A stretch of DNA of 64,000 nt from Pseudomonas sp. KK4 (GTDB taxonomy: Bacteria; Pseudomonadota; Gammaproteobacteria; Pseudomonadales; Pseudomonadaceae). The stretch lies in the NCBI RefSeq assembly GCF_001984065.1, contig NZ_LYVP01000003.1, positions 92,174-156,173 on the forward strand, read 5' to 3'. This document shows positions 1 to 7,819 of the stretch, piece after piece; the first letter of the stretch is position 1, and every line of letters begins with the position of its first letter. A model generated the notes under the pieces. The model ran no database searches and was not told the DNA's origin. It was given only the letters and a program-made list of their open reading frames with translations. The position numbers and the translations under genes are program-made.

Positions 1-94
1 AATCCTGAGAGCTGAGGGTCTTTACACCCTAGCCGTCAGCCGCTGGCAGCGGAGCCACTATTTTTGCAGGGAATGAGCATCCATACAGGACTGC

Positions 95-180
95 CTCCCG
101 CCCTTGTAGGAGCCCAGCTTGCTGGCGATGGCGTCCTCGAGATCCCATCGCCAGCAAGCTGTGCTCCTACAGGGCGGGAG
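95..180. repeat. REP-like inverted repeat
   Basis: Two facing copies of a TGTAGGAGC-type unit form a long hairpin, with outer arms CTCCCGCCC and GGGCGGGAG. It lies just downstream of the DUF1456 gene stop and may act as a transcript 3' end. The stretch before it (1-94) holds small stem-loops but no supported gene. Confidence 0.75.
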
Positions 181-187
181 CAGGCGT

Positions 188-658
188 TTACTGAGGGCGA
201 ACGCGCAAGGTCAGGCCCTTGAGGAAATTACGCAGCAACTGATCGCCGCATGGACGGTAGTTGGTATGGCCGAACTTGCGGAACAGCGCGCTCAGCTCAG
301 GCTTGGACACCGGGAACTCGGCGGCCTTGAGGATCGCATGCATGTCGTCCTCCTTGAGTTCGAAAGCCACCCGCAGTTTTTTCAGGATGATGTTGTTGGT
401 CACCGGCACTTCGATCGGCAGCGGCGGACGGCTTTCATCCTTGCCGCGCTTGAAGATCACCAGGCCATCGAGGAAGTGCGCCATGACTTCGTCCGGGCAG
501 CGTACAAAGCCTTCCTCGTCCTCTTCTTTCTTGTCGAGGTAGGTCACCAGGTCTTCGAGTTTCACATCCATGCCGCCGAGCTTGATGATCTCGATGACTT
601 TCTTGTCGCTGATGTCGAGCATGTAGCGCACGCTGCGCAGTACGTCGTTATGAATCAT
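188..658 (-). CDS. DUF1456 (YehS-like) protein
   Basis: A 156-residue protein with two similar halves, each opening with a stretch like NDVLRSVRYML or NNIILKKLRVAF and containing a FRKFGH or LDKKEEDEE type segment. This internal duplication is typical of the DUF1456/YehS family, whose biochemical role is not established. It has no signal peptide or membrane segment, so it is probably cytosolic. The ATG at 658 is the natural start because the family begins with the NDVLRS motif. A REP element follows the stop codon. The family call is firm, but no function can be given. Confidence 0.85.
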   Translation of the reverse strand: MIHNDVLRSVRYMLDISDKKVIEIIKLGGMDVKLEDLVTYLDKKEEDEEGFVRCPDEVMAHFLDGLVIFKRGKDESRPPLPIEVPVTNNIILKKLRVAFELKEDDMHAILKAAEFPVSKPELSALFRKFGHTNYRPCGDQLLRNFLKGLTLRVRPQ

Positions 659-734
659 GGTGTGCAGTCCTGATATTCAGCTGTGGGCGTCGCAGCCAGG
701 CGCGACGCCGAAATGTGTGGCGGCGGGAAACGCC

Positions 735-1445
735 TTAGAACTTCTCTTTGCCGGACAGGTAGCGCCATTGGCCCAATGGCACTTTGCCTATGGACACGCC
801 GCCAATACGGATGCGGCGGATGCCCACGACCTTCAGGCCGACGGCCTGGCAGAACAGGGCGATCACGCCCGGTTGTGGATTTTTCATGGCGAAGCGCAGG
901 CGGTTCTCGTTTTGCCAGCTGGCCTTGACCGGCGGCAGTTCCTTGCCCTTGTAGGTCAGGCCGTGCTGCAAGCGGTTGAGGCCGTGCTCGACCATGTCGC
1001 CTTCGACTTCAACCACGTACTCCTGCTCGATCTTGCTGGCATCGGCGGTCAACTTGCGCAGGATCTTCCAGTCCTGGGTGAACACCAGCAGACCGCTGGC
1101 GTTGGCCTGCAGGTCAGTGCTGGCGGTCAGGCGCTGGAAGTGGCCCTTGAGCGGGCGTTTGCTGAAGCGATGTTCTTCGCTCAGGGTGTCGGCGCCGAGG
1201 CTGGCCATGGCGGTCTCTGCGTCCATGCCGGCGGGCACGTTGAGCAGGATGGTTACCGGTTCCGGCGCGGTGGCCTTGGCGTCCTTGTCGAGTTCGACTT
1301 TCTGGTCGGCGACCTTGAACTGCGGCTCGTCGATGACTTCGCCGTCGACGGTGACCCAGCCGCCCTCGATGAACAGCTCAGCCTCCCGACGGGAGCAGCC
1401 GACGAGTTCTATGAGGCGTTTGGAAAGTCGAATCGGGTCAGTCAT
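735..1445 (-). CDS. RsuA/RluF-family pseudouridine synthase-like protein, atypical active site
   Basis: A 236-residue protein with an N-terminal S4 RNA-binding domain (residues about 5-60, LSKRLIELVGCSRREAELFI) and a C-terminal RsuA/RluB/E/F-type pseudouridine synthase domain. Family enzymes carry the catalytic aspartate in GRLDxxTxGLL. Here the aligned stretch is TDLQANASGLLVFTQD, so the Asp position is occupied by Gln, and the nearest Asp lies two residues earlier. It may therefore bind rRNA without isomerising uridine, or use a shifted residue. The ATG at 1445 is chosen because the S4 domain starts there; the open frame continues upstream to 1517 without family similarity. Confidence 0.8.
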   Translation of the reverse strand: MTDPIRLSKRLIELVGCSRREAELFIEGGWVTVDGEVIDEPQFKVADQKVELDKDAKATAPEPVTILLNVPAGMDAETAMASLGADTLSEEHRFSKRPLKGHFQRLTASTDLQANASGLLVFTQDWKILRKLTADASKIEQEYVVEVEGDMVEHGLNRLQHGLTYKGKELPPVKASWQNENRLRFAMKNPQPGVIALFCQAVGLKVVGIRRIRIGGVSIGKVPLGQWRYLSGKEKF

Positions 1446-1530
1446 GACAGGGCCGTAACAAAAAGGGGGTGGGCATTGTACCCGCGTGGCGCCGGTTAAT
1501 CCCGGCTCCATTTGCACAGTGTGTCTTTAT

Positions 1531-1557
1531 TGTGGGAGCAAGCCCGCTCTCACATTG
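1531..1557. repeat. single degenerate REP half-unit
   Basis: One copy of a TGTGGGAGCAAGCCCGCTC-like unit without an obvious partner, between the convergent-side ends of two minus-strand genes. It is related to the paired REP elements elsewhere in the window. Confidence 0.5.
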
Positions 1558-1570
1558 GCTCTGAGTGGTG

Positions 1571-2044
1571 TCAGCCATTGCGACTCAGCTGATGCACCTG
1601 ACGCAACCGCATATGCAACAACGGATACGGCTGCCCCATGCCATCGACCTCCGAGCGGCCGATCACCTCGAAGCCCTGCTTGAAATAAAACCCCAGCGCC
1701 TGCGGGTTCTGCTCGTTCACATCGAGCTCATCGGCGTTCAGGTGTTCCAGGGCATAGCGCAACAGCTGCTTGCCCAGGCCCTGGCCACGATGCGCCGGGT
1801 CGATGAAAAGCATTTCGATCTTGCCCGCCGCCACCCCGGCGAACCCGGTGATGCGCTGACGCGAATCCTTGGTGCAAATCAGCATCACCGCATCGAGGTA
1901 GCGGGTCAGCACCAGGTTTTTCAGCAGTTCGATGTAGCTGTCCGGCAAGAAGTCATGGGTGGCGCGCACCGAGGCTTCCCAAACCCGTGTCAGTTCTTCG
2001 AAGTCACTTTGTTTCGGCGTGTGGATAACCGAATGGTGGCGCAT
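1571..2044 (-). CDS. GNAT N-acetyltransferase (YjaB-like)
   Basis: A 157-residue single-domain GNAT protein. The acetyl-CoA loop RGQGLGKQLL lies near residue 85, preceded by the beta-4 strand EMLFIDPAH. The C-terminal part (NVNEQNPQA- and GRSEVDGMGQPYPLLHM-like stretches) closely resembles E. coli YjaB, and so does the N-terminal WEASVRATHDFL. The substrate is unknown. The open frame extends to 2221 but runs through the rimO terminator, so the ATG at 2044 (MRHHSVIHTP) is the credible start. Confidence 0.8.
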   Translation of the reverse strand: MRHHSVIHTPKQSDFEELTRVWEASVRATHDFLPDSYIELLKNLVLTRYLDAVMLICTKDSRQRITGFAGVAAGKIEMLFIDPAHRGQGLGKQLLRYALEHLNADELDVNEQNPQALGFYFKQGFEVIGRSEVDGMGQPYPLLHMRLRQVHQLSRNG

Positions 2045-2119
2045 GGCCGGCTGCTCCCTGATGTCGATTGCCGTCAGTCTCAAATAAACGAGTCCTTTCC
2101 CAACAAACGATAGCCGTAA

Positions 2120-2155
2120 AAAAGCCCCGCATCTCGTCAAGAGAGCGGGGCTTTT
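2120..2155 (-). terminator. rho-independent terminator of rimO
   Basis: Arms AAAAGCCCCGC and GCGGGGCTTTT flank a 14-base loop. On the minus strand the hairpin is followed by a T-run and sits just after the rimO stop codon. The flanking A and T runs would let it work in both directions. Confidence 0.85.
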
Positions 2156-2169
2156 CGTATTTTTTGCGT

Positions 2170-3507
2170 TTAGATCTGTTCGGCCCAGAGATCGTATTCG
2201 TCGGCGTCGGTCACTTTGCACCAGACCTTGTCGCCCGGCTTGAGGTTGCTGCCGTTGTCGATGAATACGTTGCCGTCGATTTCCGGGGCATCGAAGAAGC
2301 AGCGGCCGACCGCGCCTTGCTCGTCGACTTCATCGACCAGTACTTCGATTTCACGGCCGATGCGCATTTGCAGGCGCGCCGAGCTGATGGCCTGCTGGTG
2401 CGCCATGAAGCGCTCCCAACGGTCCTGCTTGACGTCGTCCGGAACGATTTCCAGGTCCAGATCGTTGGCCGGTGCGCCTTCGACCGGCGAGTACTGGAAG
2501 CAGCCGACACGGTCGAGCTGGGCTTCGGTCAGCCAGTTGAGCAGATACTGGAAGTCTTCTTCTGTTTCGCCGGGGAAGCCGACGATGAAGGTCGAGCGGA
2601 TGATCAGGTCCGGGCAGATCTCGCGCCAGTTTTTGATCCGCGCCAGGGTCTTGTCTTCGAACGCCGGGCGTTTCATGGCCTTGAGCACTTTCGGGCTGGC
2701 GTGCTGGAACGGGATGTCCAGGTACGGCAGGATCTTGCCGGCGGCCATCAGCGGGATCAGCTCGTCGACGTGCGGGTACGGGTAAACGTAGTGCAGACGG
2801 ACCCAGACACCCAGGGTGCTCAGCGCTTCACACAGTTCGGTCATGCGGGTCTTCACCGGCGCGCCGTTCCAGAAACCGGTGCGGTACTTGACGTCGACAC
2901 CGTAGGCGCTGGTGTCCTGGGAGATCACCAGCAGCTCTTTCACGCCGGACTTGACCAGGCGCTGGGCTTCGTCGAGCACATCGCCCACCGGACGGCTGAC
3001 CAGCTTGCCGCGCATCGACGGGATGATGCAGAAGCTGCAGCTGTGGTTGCAGCCTTCGGAAATCTTCAGGTAGGCGTAGTGACGCGGGGTCAGCTTGATC
3101 CCTTGCGGCGGCACCAGGTCGATCAGCGGGTTGTGGTCCTGGCGCGGCGGCACGACTTCGTGCACGGCGTTGACCACTTGCTCGTACTGCTGCGGACCGG
3201 TGACGGCCAGCACGCTGGGGTGCACGTTGCGGATATTGCCTTCTTCGACGCCCATGCAGCCGGTGACGATGACCTTGCCGTTTTCCTTGATGGCTTCGCC
3301 AATCACTTCCAGAGACTCAGCCTTGGCCGAGTCGATGAAGCCGCAGGTGTTGACCACCACGACATCGGCGTCCTGGTAGGTGGACACCACGTCATAACCT
3401 TCCATGCGCAGCTGGGTCAGGATGCGTTCGGAGTCGACCAGCGCTTTGGGGCAACCCAGGGATACGAAGCCAACCTTTGGATTGGCCGACGCAGGAGTGG
3501 TGGACAT
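2170..3507 (-). CDS. rimO: Ribosomal protein S12 methylthiotransferase RimO
   Basis: Radical-SAM methylthiotransferase that adds a methylthio group to an aspartate of ribosomal protein S12. At 445 residues it has the usual family length. The N-terminal UPF0004 domain carries the three expected cysteines (in LGCPK, NTCGF and TGCMG) that hold the second Fe-S cluster. The radical-SAM motif CNHSCSFC is near residue 154, and a TRAM domain occupies about the last 70 residues ([18 protein letters not shown]). The [19 protein letters not shown] context fits RimO better than MiaB. It is transcribed divergently from kup and ends in a strong terminator. Confidence 0.95.
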   Translation of the reverse strand: MSTTPASANPKVGFVSLGCPKALVDSERILTQLRMEGYDVVSTYQDADVVVVNTCGFIDSAKAESLEVIGEAIKENGKVIVTGCMGVEEGNIRNVHPSVLAVTGPQQYEQVVNAVHEVVPPRQDHNPLIDLVPPQGIKLTPRHYAYLKISEGCNHSCSFCIIPSMRGKLVSRPVGDVLDEAQRLVKSGVKELLVISQDTSAYGVDVKYRTGFWNGAPVKTRMTELCEALSTLGVWVRLHYVYPYPHVDELIPLMAAGKILPYLDIPFQHASPKVLKAMKRPAFEDKTLARIKNWREICPDLIIRSTFIVGFPGETEEDFQYLLNWLTEAQLDRVGCFQYSPVEGAPANDLDLEIVPDDVKQDRWERFMAHQQAISSARLQMRIGREIEVLVDEVDEQGAVGRCFFDAPEIDGNVFIDNGSNLKPGDKVWCKVTDADEYDLWAEQI

Positions 3508-3798
3508 GTCTAACCTCGGTATTTTGTGACGCCGCTTGCCGAACCGGGCAAAACCGACGGACGGGCGCTTGAACGGCGCCTCTGATCAAAAAGTGCGCAA
3601 TTCTAGCGATGAGACGTTCACTTGACCAGCTTTATGCAGGGAAATACGACGAGTGCTGCGCTATGCTTCGCGCCGTTGGGCTTTGCCGAATTTTTACGGT
3701 CAACAAAACGTCTGTAACAACAGGTAAAACAGCGCATGCTGCATTACAAAGCATAGTGCTTCGTTCGAAGAAGCCGGTCTGGGAATCAGGAGTGTTGG
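3508..3798. promoter_or_regulatory. Divergent rimO/kup intergenic region
   Basis: A 291-base region between the divergent rimO and kup genes. It must hold both promoters. Short open frames in it have no coding character. A good ribosome-binding site (AGGAG, 6 bases before the ATG) decides the kup start. I could not assign specific promoter boxes. Confidence 0.5.
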
Positions 3799-5700
3799 AT
3801 GGGTCAGGCAAGTAGTCACGCGGCAGGCGCCGGGCATTCGGCGGCGAAGCCGATCGGCATGCTGGTGGCGGCGGTCGGGGTGGTTTATGGCGATATCGGC
3901 ACGAGCCCGTTGTATACCCTCAAGGAGGTGTTCTCCGGAGGGTATGGCGTACCGGTCAACCATGACGGCGTATTGGGGATTCTGGCACTGATCTTCTGGT
4001 CGCTGATCTGGGTCGTGTCGATCAAATACATGATGTTCGTGCTGCGGGCCGACAACCAGGGCGAAGGCGGAATCATGGCCTTGACCGCGCTGGCCAGGCG
4101 GGCGGCGGCGGGGCATGCCAAATTGCGCGCCTTGCTGGTGGTGTGCGGGCTGATCGGTGCGGCGCTGTTCTATGGCGACAGCATGATCACCCCGGCGATT
4201 TCCGTCCTGTCGGCCATTGAAGGCCTGGGGCTGGCGTTCGATGGCATCGACCATTGGGTGGTGCCGCTGTCGCTGGTGGTGCTGGTCGGGCTGTTCTTGA
4301 TTCAAAGCCACGGCACGGCTCGCATCGGCATTCTCTTCGGGCCGATCATGGTCACCTGGTTCGTGGTACTCGGCGCGTTGGGGGTCTACGGCATCCTGCA
4401 GCATCCCGAAGTGCTGCACGCGGTGAACCCGGTGTGGGGTGTGCGTTTCTTCCTCAACCATCCGGGCATGGGTGTGGCGATCCTCGGCGCTGTGGTGCTG
4501 GCATTGACCGGTGCCGAAGCGCTTTACGCCGACATGGGCCACTTCGGCCGCAAGCCGATTGCCCGCGCATGGTTCATCCTGGTGCTGCCGGCACTGGTGC
4601 TGAACTACTTCGGCCAGGGCGCCTTGCTGCTCGGTGATCCGGAGGCGGCGCGCAACCCGTTCTATCTGCTGGCGCCGAGCTGGGCACTGATTCCGCTGGT
4701 GGCGCTGTCGACCATGGCCACGGTGATTGCCTCCCAGGCGGTGATTTCCGGCGCCTTCTCGCTGACCCGCCAGGCGATCCAGCTTGGCTACATCCCGCGC
4801 ATGCACATTCGGCACACGTCCAGCGCTGAACAGGGCCAGATCTATATTGGTGCGGTGAACTGGTCGCTGATGGTCGGCGTGGTCCTGCTGGTGCTGGGCT
4901 TCGAGTCCTCAGGCGCCCTGGCTTCGGCCTACGGTGTGGCGGTGACGGGCACCATGCTGATGACCAGCATCCTGGTATCGGCAGTGATGCTGCTGCTGTG
5001 GAAATGGCCGCCGTTGCTGGCGGTGCCGATCTGCCTGGGCTTTTTGCTGGTGGACGGCGTGTACTTCGCCGCCAACGTGCCGAAAATCGTTCAGGGTGGC
5101 GCCTTCCCGGTTATCGCCGGTCTCGCGCTGTTCGTGCTGATGACCACCTGGAAACGCGGCAAGCAGTTGCTGGTTGATCGCATCGACGAAGGCGGCCTGC
5201 CATTGGAGATATTCATCAGCAGCATCGCCGTGCAACCGCCCCATCGCGTCCAGGGTACGGCCGTGTTCCTCACCGCGCGCCCGGACGCCGTGCCCCACGC
5301 ACTGTTACACAACCTGCTGCACAACCAGGTGTTGCACGAACAAGTGGTGTTGCTCACGGTGGTCTACGAAGACATTCCGCGGGTGCCGCCGAGTCGGCGT
5401 TTTGAAGTGGATTCCTACGGTGAGGGGTTCTTCCGGGTGATCCTGCATTTCGGCTTCACTGACGAACCGGACGTGCCCCAGGCGTTGAAACTGTGCCATC
5501 TGGCCGAACTCGACTTCAGCCCGATGCGCACCACTTACTTCCTCAGCCGCGAAACGGTCATCGCCTCCAAACTCGAAGGCATGTCCCGCTGGCGCGAGGC
5601 GCTTTTCGCCTTCATGTTGCAGAACGCCAACGGCAACCTGCGCTTCTTCAATCTGCCGCTGAACCGGGTGATTGAGTTGGGGACGCAGGTAGAAATGTAA
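3799..5700 (+). CDS. kup: Low-affinity potassium transporter Kup
   Basis: Inner-membrane K+ uptake protein of the Kup/HAK/KT family, 633 residues against a usual 620-630. The family signature [17 protein letters not shown] lies near residue 30. About twelve hydrophobic segments follow up to about residue 455, then a soluble C-terminal domain of about 170 residues. Kup acts as a H+/K+ symporter in E. coli; whether that holds here is inferred. It is monocistronic between its own promoter region and a terminator. RBS AGGAG with 6-base spacing supports the ATG. Confidence 0.95.
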   Translation: MGQASSHAAGAGHSAAKPIGMLVAAVGVVYGDIGTSPLYTLKEVFSGGYGVPVNHDGVLGILALIFWSLIWVVSIKYMMFVLRADNQGEGGIMALTALARRAAAGHAKLRALLVVCGLIGAALFYGDSMITPAISVLSAIEGLGLAFDGIDHWVVPLSLVVLVGLFLIQSHGTARIGILFGPIMVTWFVVLGALGVYGILQHPEVLHAVNPVWGVRFFLNHPGMGVAILGAVVLALTGAEALYADMGHFGRKPIARAWFILVLPALVLNYFGQGALLLGDPEAARNPFYLLAPSWALIPLVALSTMATVIASQAVISGAFSLTRQAIQLGYIPRMHIRHTSSAEQGQIYIGAVNWSLMVGVVLLVLGFESSGALASAYGVAVTGTMLMTSILVSAVMLLLWKWPPLLAVPICLGFLLVDGVYFAANVPKIVQGGAFPVIAGLALFVLMTTWKRGKQLLVDRIDEGGLPLEIFISSIAVQPPHRVQGTAVFLTARPDAVPHALLHNLLHNQVLHEQVVLLTVVYEDIPRVPPSRRFEVDSYGEGFFRVILHFGFTDEPDVPQALKLCHLAELDFSPMRTTYFLSRETVIASKLEGMSRWREALFAFMLQNANGNLRFFNLPLNRVIELGTQVEM

Positions 5701-5714
5701 GGCCCGCGCCACCC

Positions 5715-5754
5715 AAAAGCCCCCGACGGCCTTGCGGCACCGGGGGCTTTTTTG
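5715..5754 (+). terminator. kup terminator
   Basis: Arms AAAAGCCCCCG and CGGGGGCTTTT with a run of T follow the kup stop codon by about 15 bases. Confidence 0.85.
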
Positions 5755-5814
5755 TGGCTGACAGATCAACTGCAGGATTGCCGCTGCTTGAAGTGTGTTT
5801 GATTCAGCGCAATA

Positions 5815-5839
5815 CTCTGCGTAGAGCTGTGCGTTAAAA
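5815..5839 (+). promoter_or_regulatory. Possible toxin-antitoxin promoter/operator
   Basis: A near-palindrome CTCTGCGTAGAG (5815-5826) is followed by a TTAAAAT -10-like box, 27 bases or more before the antitoxin ATG. Antitoxins of this type often repress their own promoter through such sites. This is weak positional evidence only. Confidence 0.3.
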
Positions 5840-5865
5840 TTTGCATCATGGGTAGAGAGGTGAGT

Positions 5866-6156
5866 ATGACGGCATTGTTAGAGCGTGCTGACCAGGCGAT
5901 ATCAGTCACTGCGATGGTCAGAGGCTTCAGTGCGAGGCTCAAGGAAATCTCCAGCCGTGCCACTGAGCGTCTGGTCATTTTCAAAGACAATCAACCTGCC
6001 GCGGTGATCATCAACGTCGACGCTTATCAGGAAATGCTCGACGAGCTTGATGACTTGCGGATCGAAGCGGCGGCCAGGGAACGATTGAGCGGTTTTGATC
6101 AGGCCAATGCAATCAGCCATAGCGATATGCGCGCGCGGTACGCCAGGAAGGACTGA
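5866..6156 (+). CDS. Antitoxin, RelB/Phd-type
   Basis: A 96-residue acidic protein directly upstream of a RelE/ParE-fold toxin. The N-terminal half contains VRGFSARLKEISSR and VIFKDNQPAAVIINVDAYQEML, the classic Phd/YefM-type dimerisation core in which an antitoxin folds around a conserved LxxxxEP-like loop. The C-terminal 30 residues would wrap the toxin. The ATG at 5866 is preferred over the in-frame ATG at 5848 because AGAGAGGTGAG sits just before it. Family knowledge suggests it represses the operon; that is not shown here. Confidence 0.75.
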   Translation: MTALLERADQAISVTAMVRGFSARLKEISSRATERLVIFKDNQPAAVIINVDAYQEMLDELDDLRIEAAARERLSGFDQANAISHSDMRARYARKD

Positions 6157-6167
6157 AGGAACTGTGG

Positions 6168-6455
6168 ATGGTTTGGGGTGTTATCTATCATCCAGAGGTC
6201 CAGAAGGATTTGGATCTGCTGGGAGCGGTTGCGGCAAATCGCATTCTCGATGTCATCGAGGAGCGGATTATCAACGGCGAGCCAGACAAAAGCGGCAAGC
6301 CCCTGAGAGCCAGCCTGGCAGGCTGTAGAAGAATTCGGACGGGCGATACGCGGATTGTTTATCGAGTGGATGGAAAGGCGATTGAGGTGTTGATCATTGC
6401 CGTCGGTGCCCGCCGAGATGAAGAAGTTTATGGTGCCGCCGAGCGTCGTCTCTGA
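6168..6455 (+). CDS. RelE/ParE-family toxin
   Basis: A 95-residue basic protein 11 bases after the antitoxin gene. It has the RelE/ParE superfamily pattern: IYHPEVQKDLDLL at the N terminus, SGKPLRASLAGCRRIRTGDTRIVY in the middle, and a C-terminal IIAVGARRDEEVY. The GxxRIRxGDxRIVY core with C-terminal R/Y residues suits a ribosome-dependent mRNA interferase of the RelE group, although ParE gyrase poisons share the fold and cannot be excluded. The downstream terminator closes a two-gene unit. This is the only toxin-antitoxin pair in the window. Confidence 0.8.
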   Translation: MVWGVIYHPEVQKDLDLLGAVAANRILDVIEERIINGEPDKSGKPLRASLAGCRRIRTGDTRIVYRVDGKAIEVLIIAVGARRDEEVYGAAERRL

Positions 6456-6467
6456 CCCCAAAAGATC

Positions 6468-6505
6468 AAAAGCCCCCGCAACCCAAAGGTTGCGGGGGCT
6501 TTTTT
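6468..6505. terminator. Bidirectional terminator after toxin gene
   Basis: A long perfect stem of AAAAGCCCCCGCAACC and its complement with loop CAAA, flanked by A and T runs. It serves the toxin-antitoxin operon on the plus strand and the VirJ-like gene on the minus strand. Confidence 0.9.
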
Positions 6506-6523
6506 ATGGCGACGAGGGTCAGA

Positions 6524-7819
6524 TCACTCCTGAGCCTCGGTCTCCTTCGCCTGGCGCTTCTCGATCACATCCACCAACCGTTGGGCCAGTTTCGGGTAGT
6601 TCTCGTCGAAGTGGTGGCCGCCGGGCAGTTTGATGGCTTCGCCTACGGCGGTCTTGTCGGTGCAGCCGCTTTCGTCGATTTCCTCTTCACCGAAGATGCA
6701 CACCACTTTCTCTGCGGGCAGTTTTGCCATTTCCGGGCCGGTGGCGGCTTCCTTGCCGGCGTTGCCGAGCCAGCCTTCGACTTCGATTTCGAAGCTGCCG
6801 GTGCGGGCGAAGGCCAGCAGGATGATTGCGTCGACGCGTTGCTGCTCCGACTCCGGCAGGCGGTTGTAGATCGCTGGCAGTACGTCGGCGCCGAACGAGT
6901 AGCCGGTAAGGATGAAGCGCTTGGTGCCCCATTTCTGCCGGTAGTGCTGCATCAGTTCGGTCAGGTCCAGGGCGCTTTGCTCCGGGCTCTTGTGTTGCCA
7001 GTAGTAGCGCAGGGTGTCGATGCCCACCACCGGGTAGCCGATCTTGGCCATTTCGCCGGCCACATCGCGGTCCAGGTCGCGCCAGCCGCCATCGCCGGAC
7101 AGGAACAGGGTCACGGTGTCCTTGGCCTGGCCGGCCGGCACTTCAACCACCGGAATCTGCAGGCCGCCCGCGGCTTTGTCGCCACCGACGAGGATCTTGC
7201 GCAATTCGTTGTTCAACACTTGCGGCAGGTTGATGTCGTAGTCGCTGATGCTGGTTTCGGCGTTCGGTTGATCGCGCACGAAGCCGGCACTGGCGTCGTC
7301 CGGGTTGTCGTTCCAGGCCACCAGCCAGTGGCCGTGGGCAGCGCTTTTGGGCAGCAGGTGGGTGCAACCGCCTTTTTCCAGGGCCAGGTCTACGGAGACC
7401 GCCTGGGCCTTGTCATCCTTTTGTTCCGACAGCCAGCGCCAAGCCAGCACGGCGCCGGGGCCGATACCGCTGACCAGGGTCGCCGGGCCTTTGAGTTCGC
7501 GCAGGCCCGATTGCAGGGCGCGGCTTTGCAGCAGGCATTCCTTGGGCAGGATCACTTGAACGATTTGCGCCGAGCCGGAGCGGCTCAGGGTCATCAGTTG
7601 CTGGTCGCTGAGTTTCTGTTCTTCATTGACCGCCACCAGCACCCGGGCCTTGGGGGTAGTGCCAGGGGTCACGCGGGTCATGGCGGCGCCACCAGGCGGC
7701 GTCAATTGTTCGAGCGTCGGCAACGGCGCCGGGCGTTTGAGGTACCAGTAGCCACCACCGACAATCAGGGCAAGCACCACCAGCGTGCCCAATACGTAGC
7801 GCAAGGAGCGTTGAATCAT
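6524..7819 (-). CDS. AcvB/VirJ-family esterase, probable aminoacyl-phosphatidylglycerol hydrolase
   Basis: A 431-residue membrane-anchored alpha/beta hydrolase. A hydrophobic segment at residues about 8-25 is followed by two VirJ-like regions. The nucleophile elbow GYSFGAD is near residue 308, and the family signature SGDGGWRDLD precedes it. AcvB/VirJ proteins, and the P. aeruginosa gene next to the alanyl-PG synthase, hydrolyse aminoacylated phosphatidylglycerol on the periplasmic side. The gene starts inside the mprF stop codon (TGATG, one-base overlap), so synthase and hydrolase are translationally coupled and could set lipid levels together. The hydrolase role is inferred from family and context. 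Confidence 0.8.
   Translation of the reverse strand: MIQRSLRYVLGTLVVLALIVGGGYWYLKRPAPLPTLEQLTPPGGAAMTRVTPGTTPKARVLVAVNEEQKLSDQQLMTLSRSGSAQIVQVILPKECLLQSRALQSGLRELKGPATLVSGIGPGAVLAWRWLSEQKDDKAQAVSVDLALEKGGCTHLLPKSAAHGHWLVAWNDNPDDASAGFVRDQPNAETSISDYDINLPQVLNNELRKILVGGDKAAGGLQIPVVEVPAGQAKDTVTLFLSGDGGWRDLDRDVAGEMAKIGYPVVGIDTLRYYWQHKSPEQSALDLTELMQHYRQKWGTKRFILTGYSFGADVLPAIYNRLPESEQQRVDAIILLAFARTGSFEIEVEGWLGNAGKEAATGPEMAKLPAEKVVCIFGEEEIDESGCTDKTAVGEAIKLPGGHHFDENYPKLAQRLVDVIEKRQAKETEAQE

Noticed and set aside
1..94. GC-rich stem-loops at the window start considered as a riboswitch or small RNA
   Set aside because: No recognisable structured-RNA signature and no clear promoter or terminator pair; evidence is too weak.
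2068..3513. Long plus-strand open frame of 481 codons opposite rimO
   Set aside because: It is an antisense shadow of rimO in high-GC DNA; composition is dominated by Val, Asp, His and Gln, and no domain is visible.
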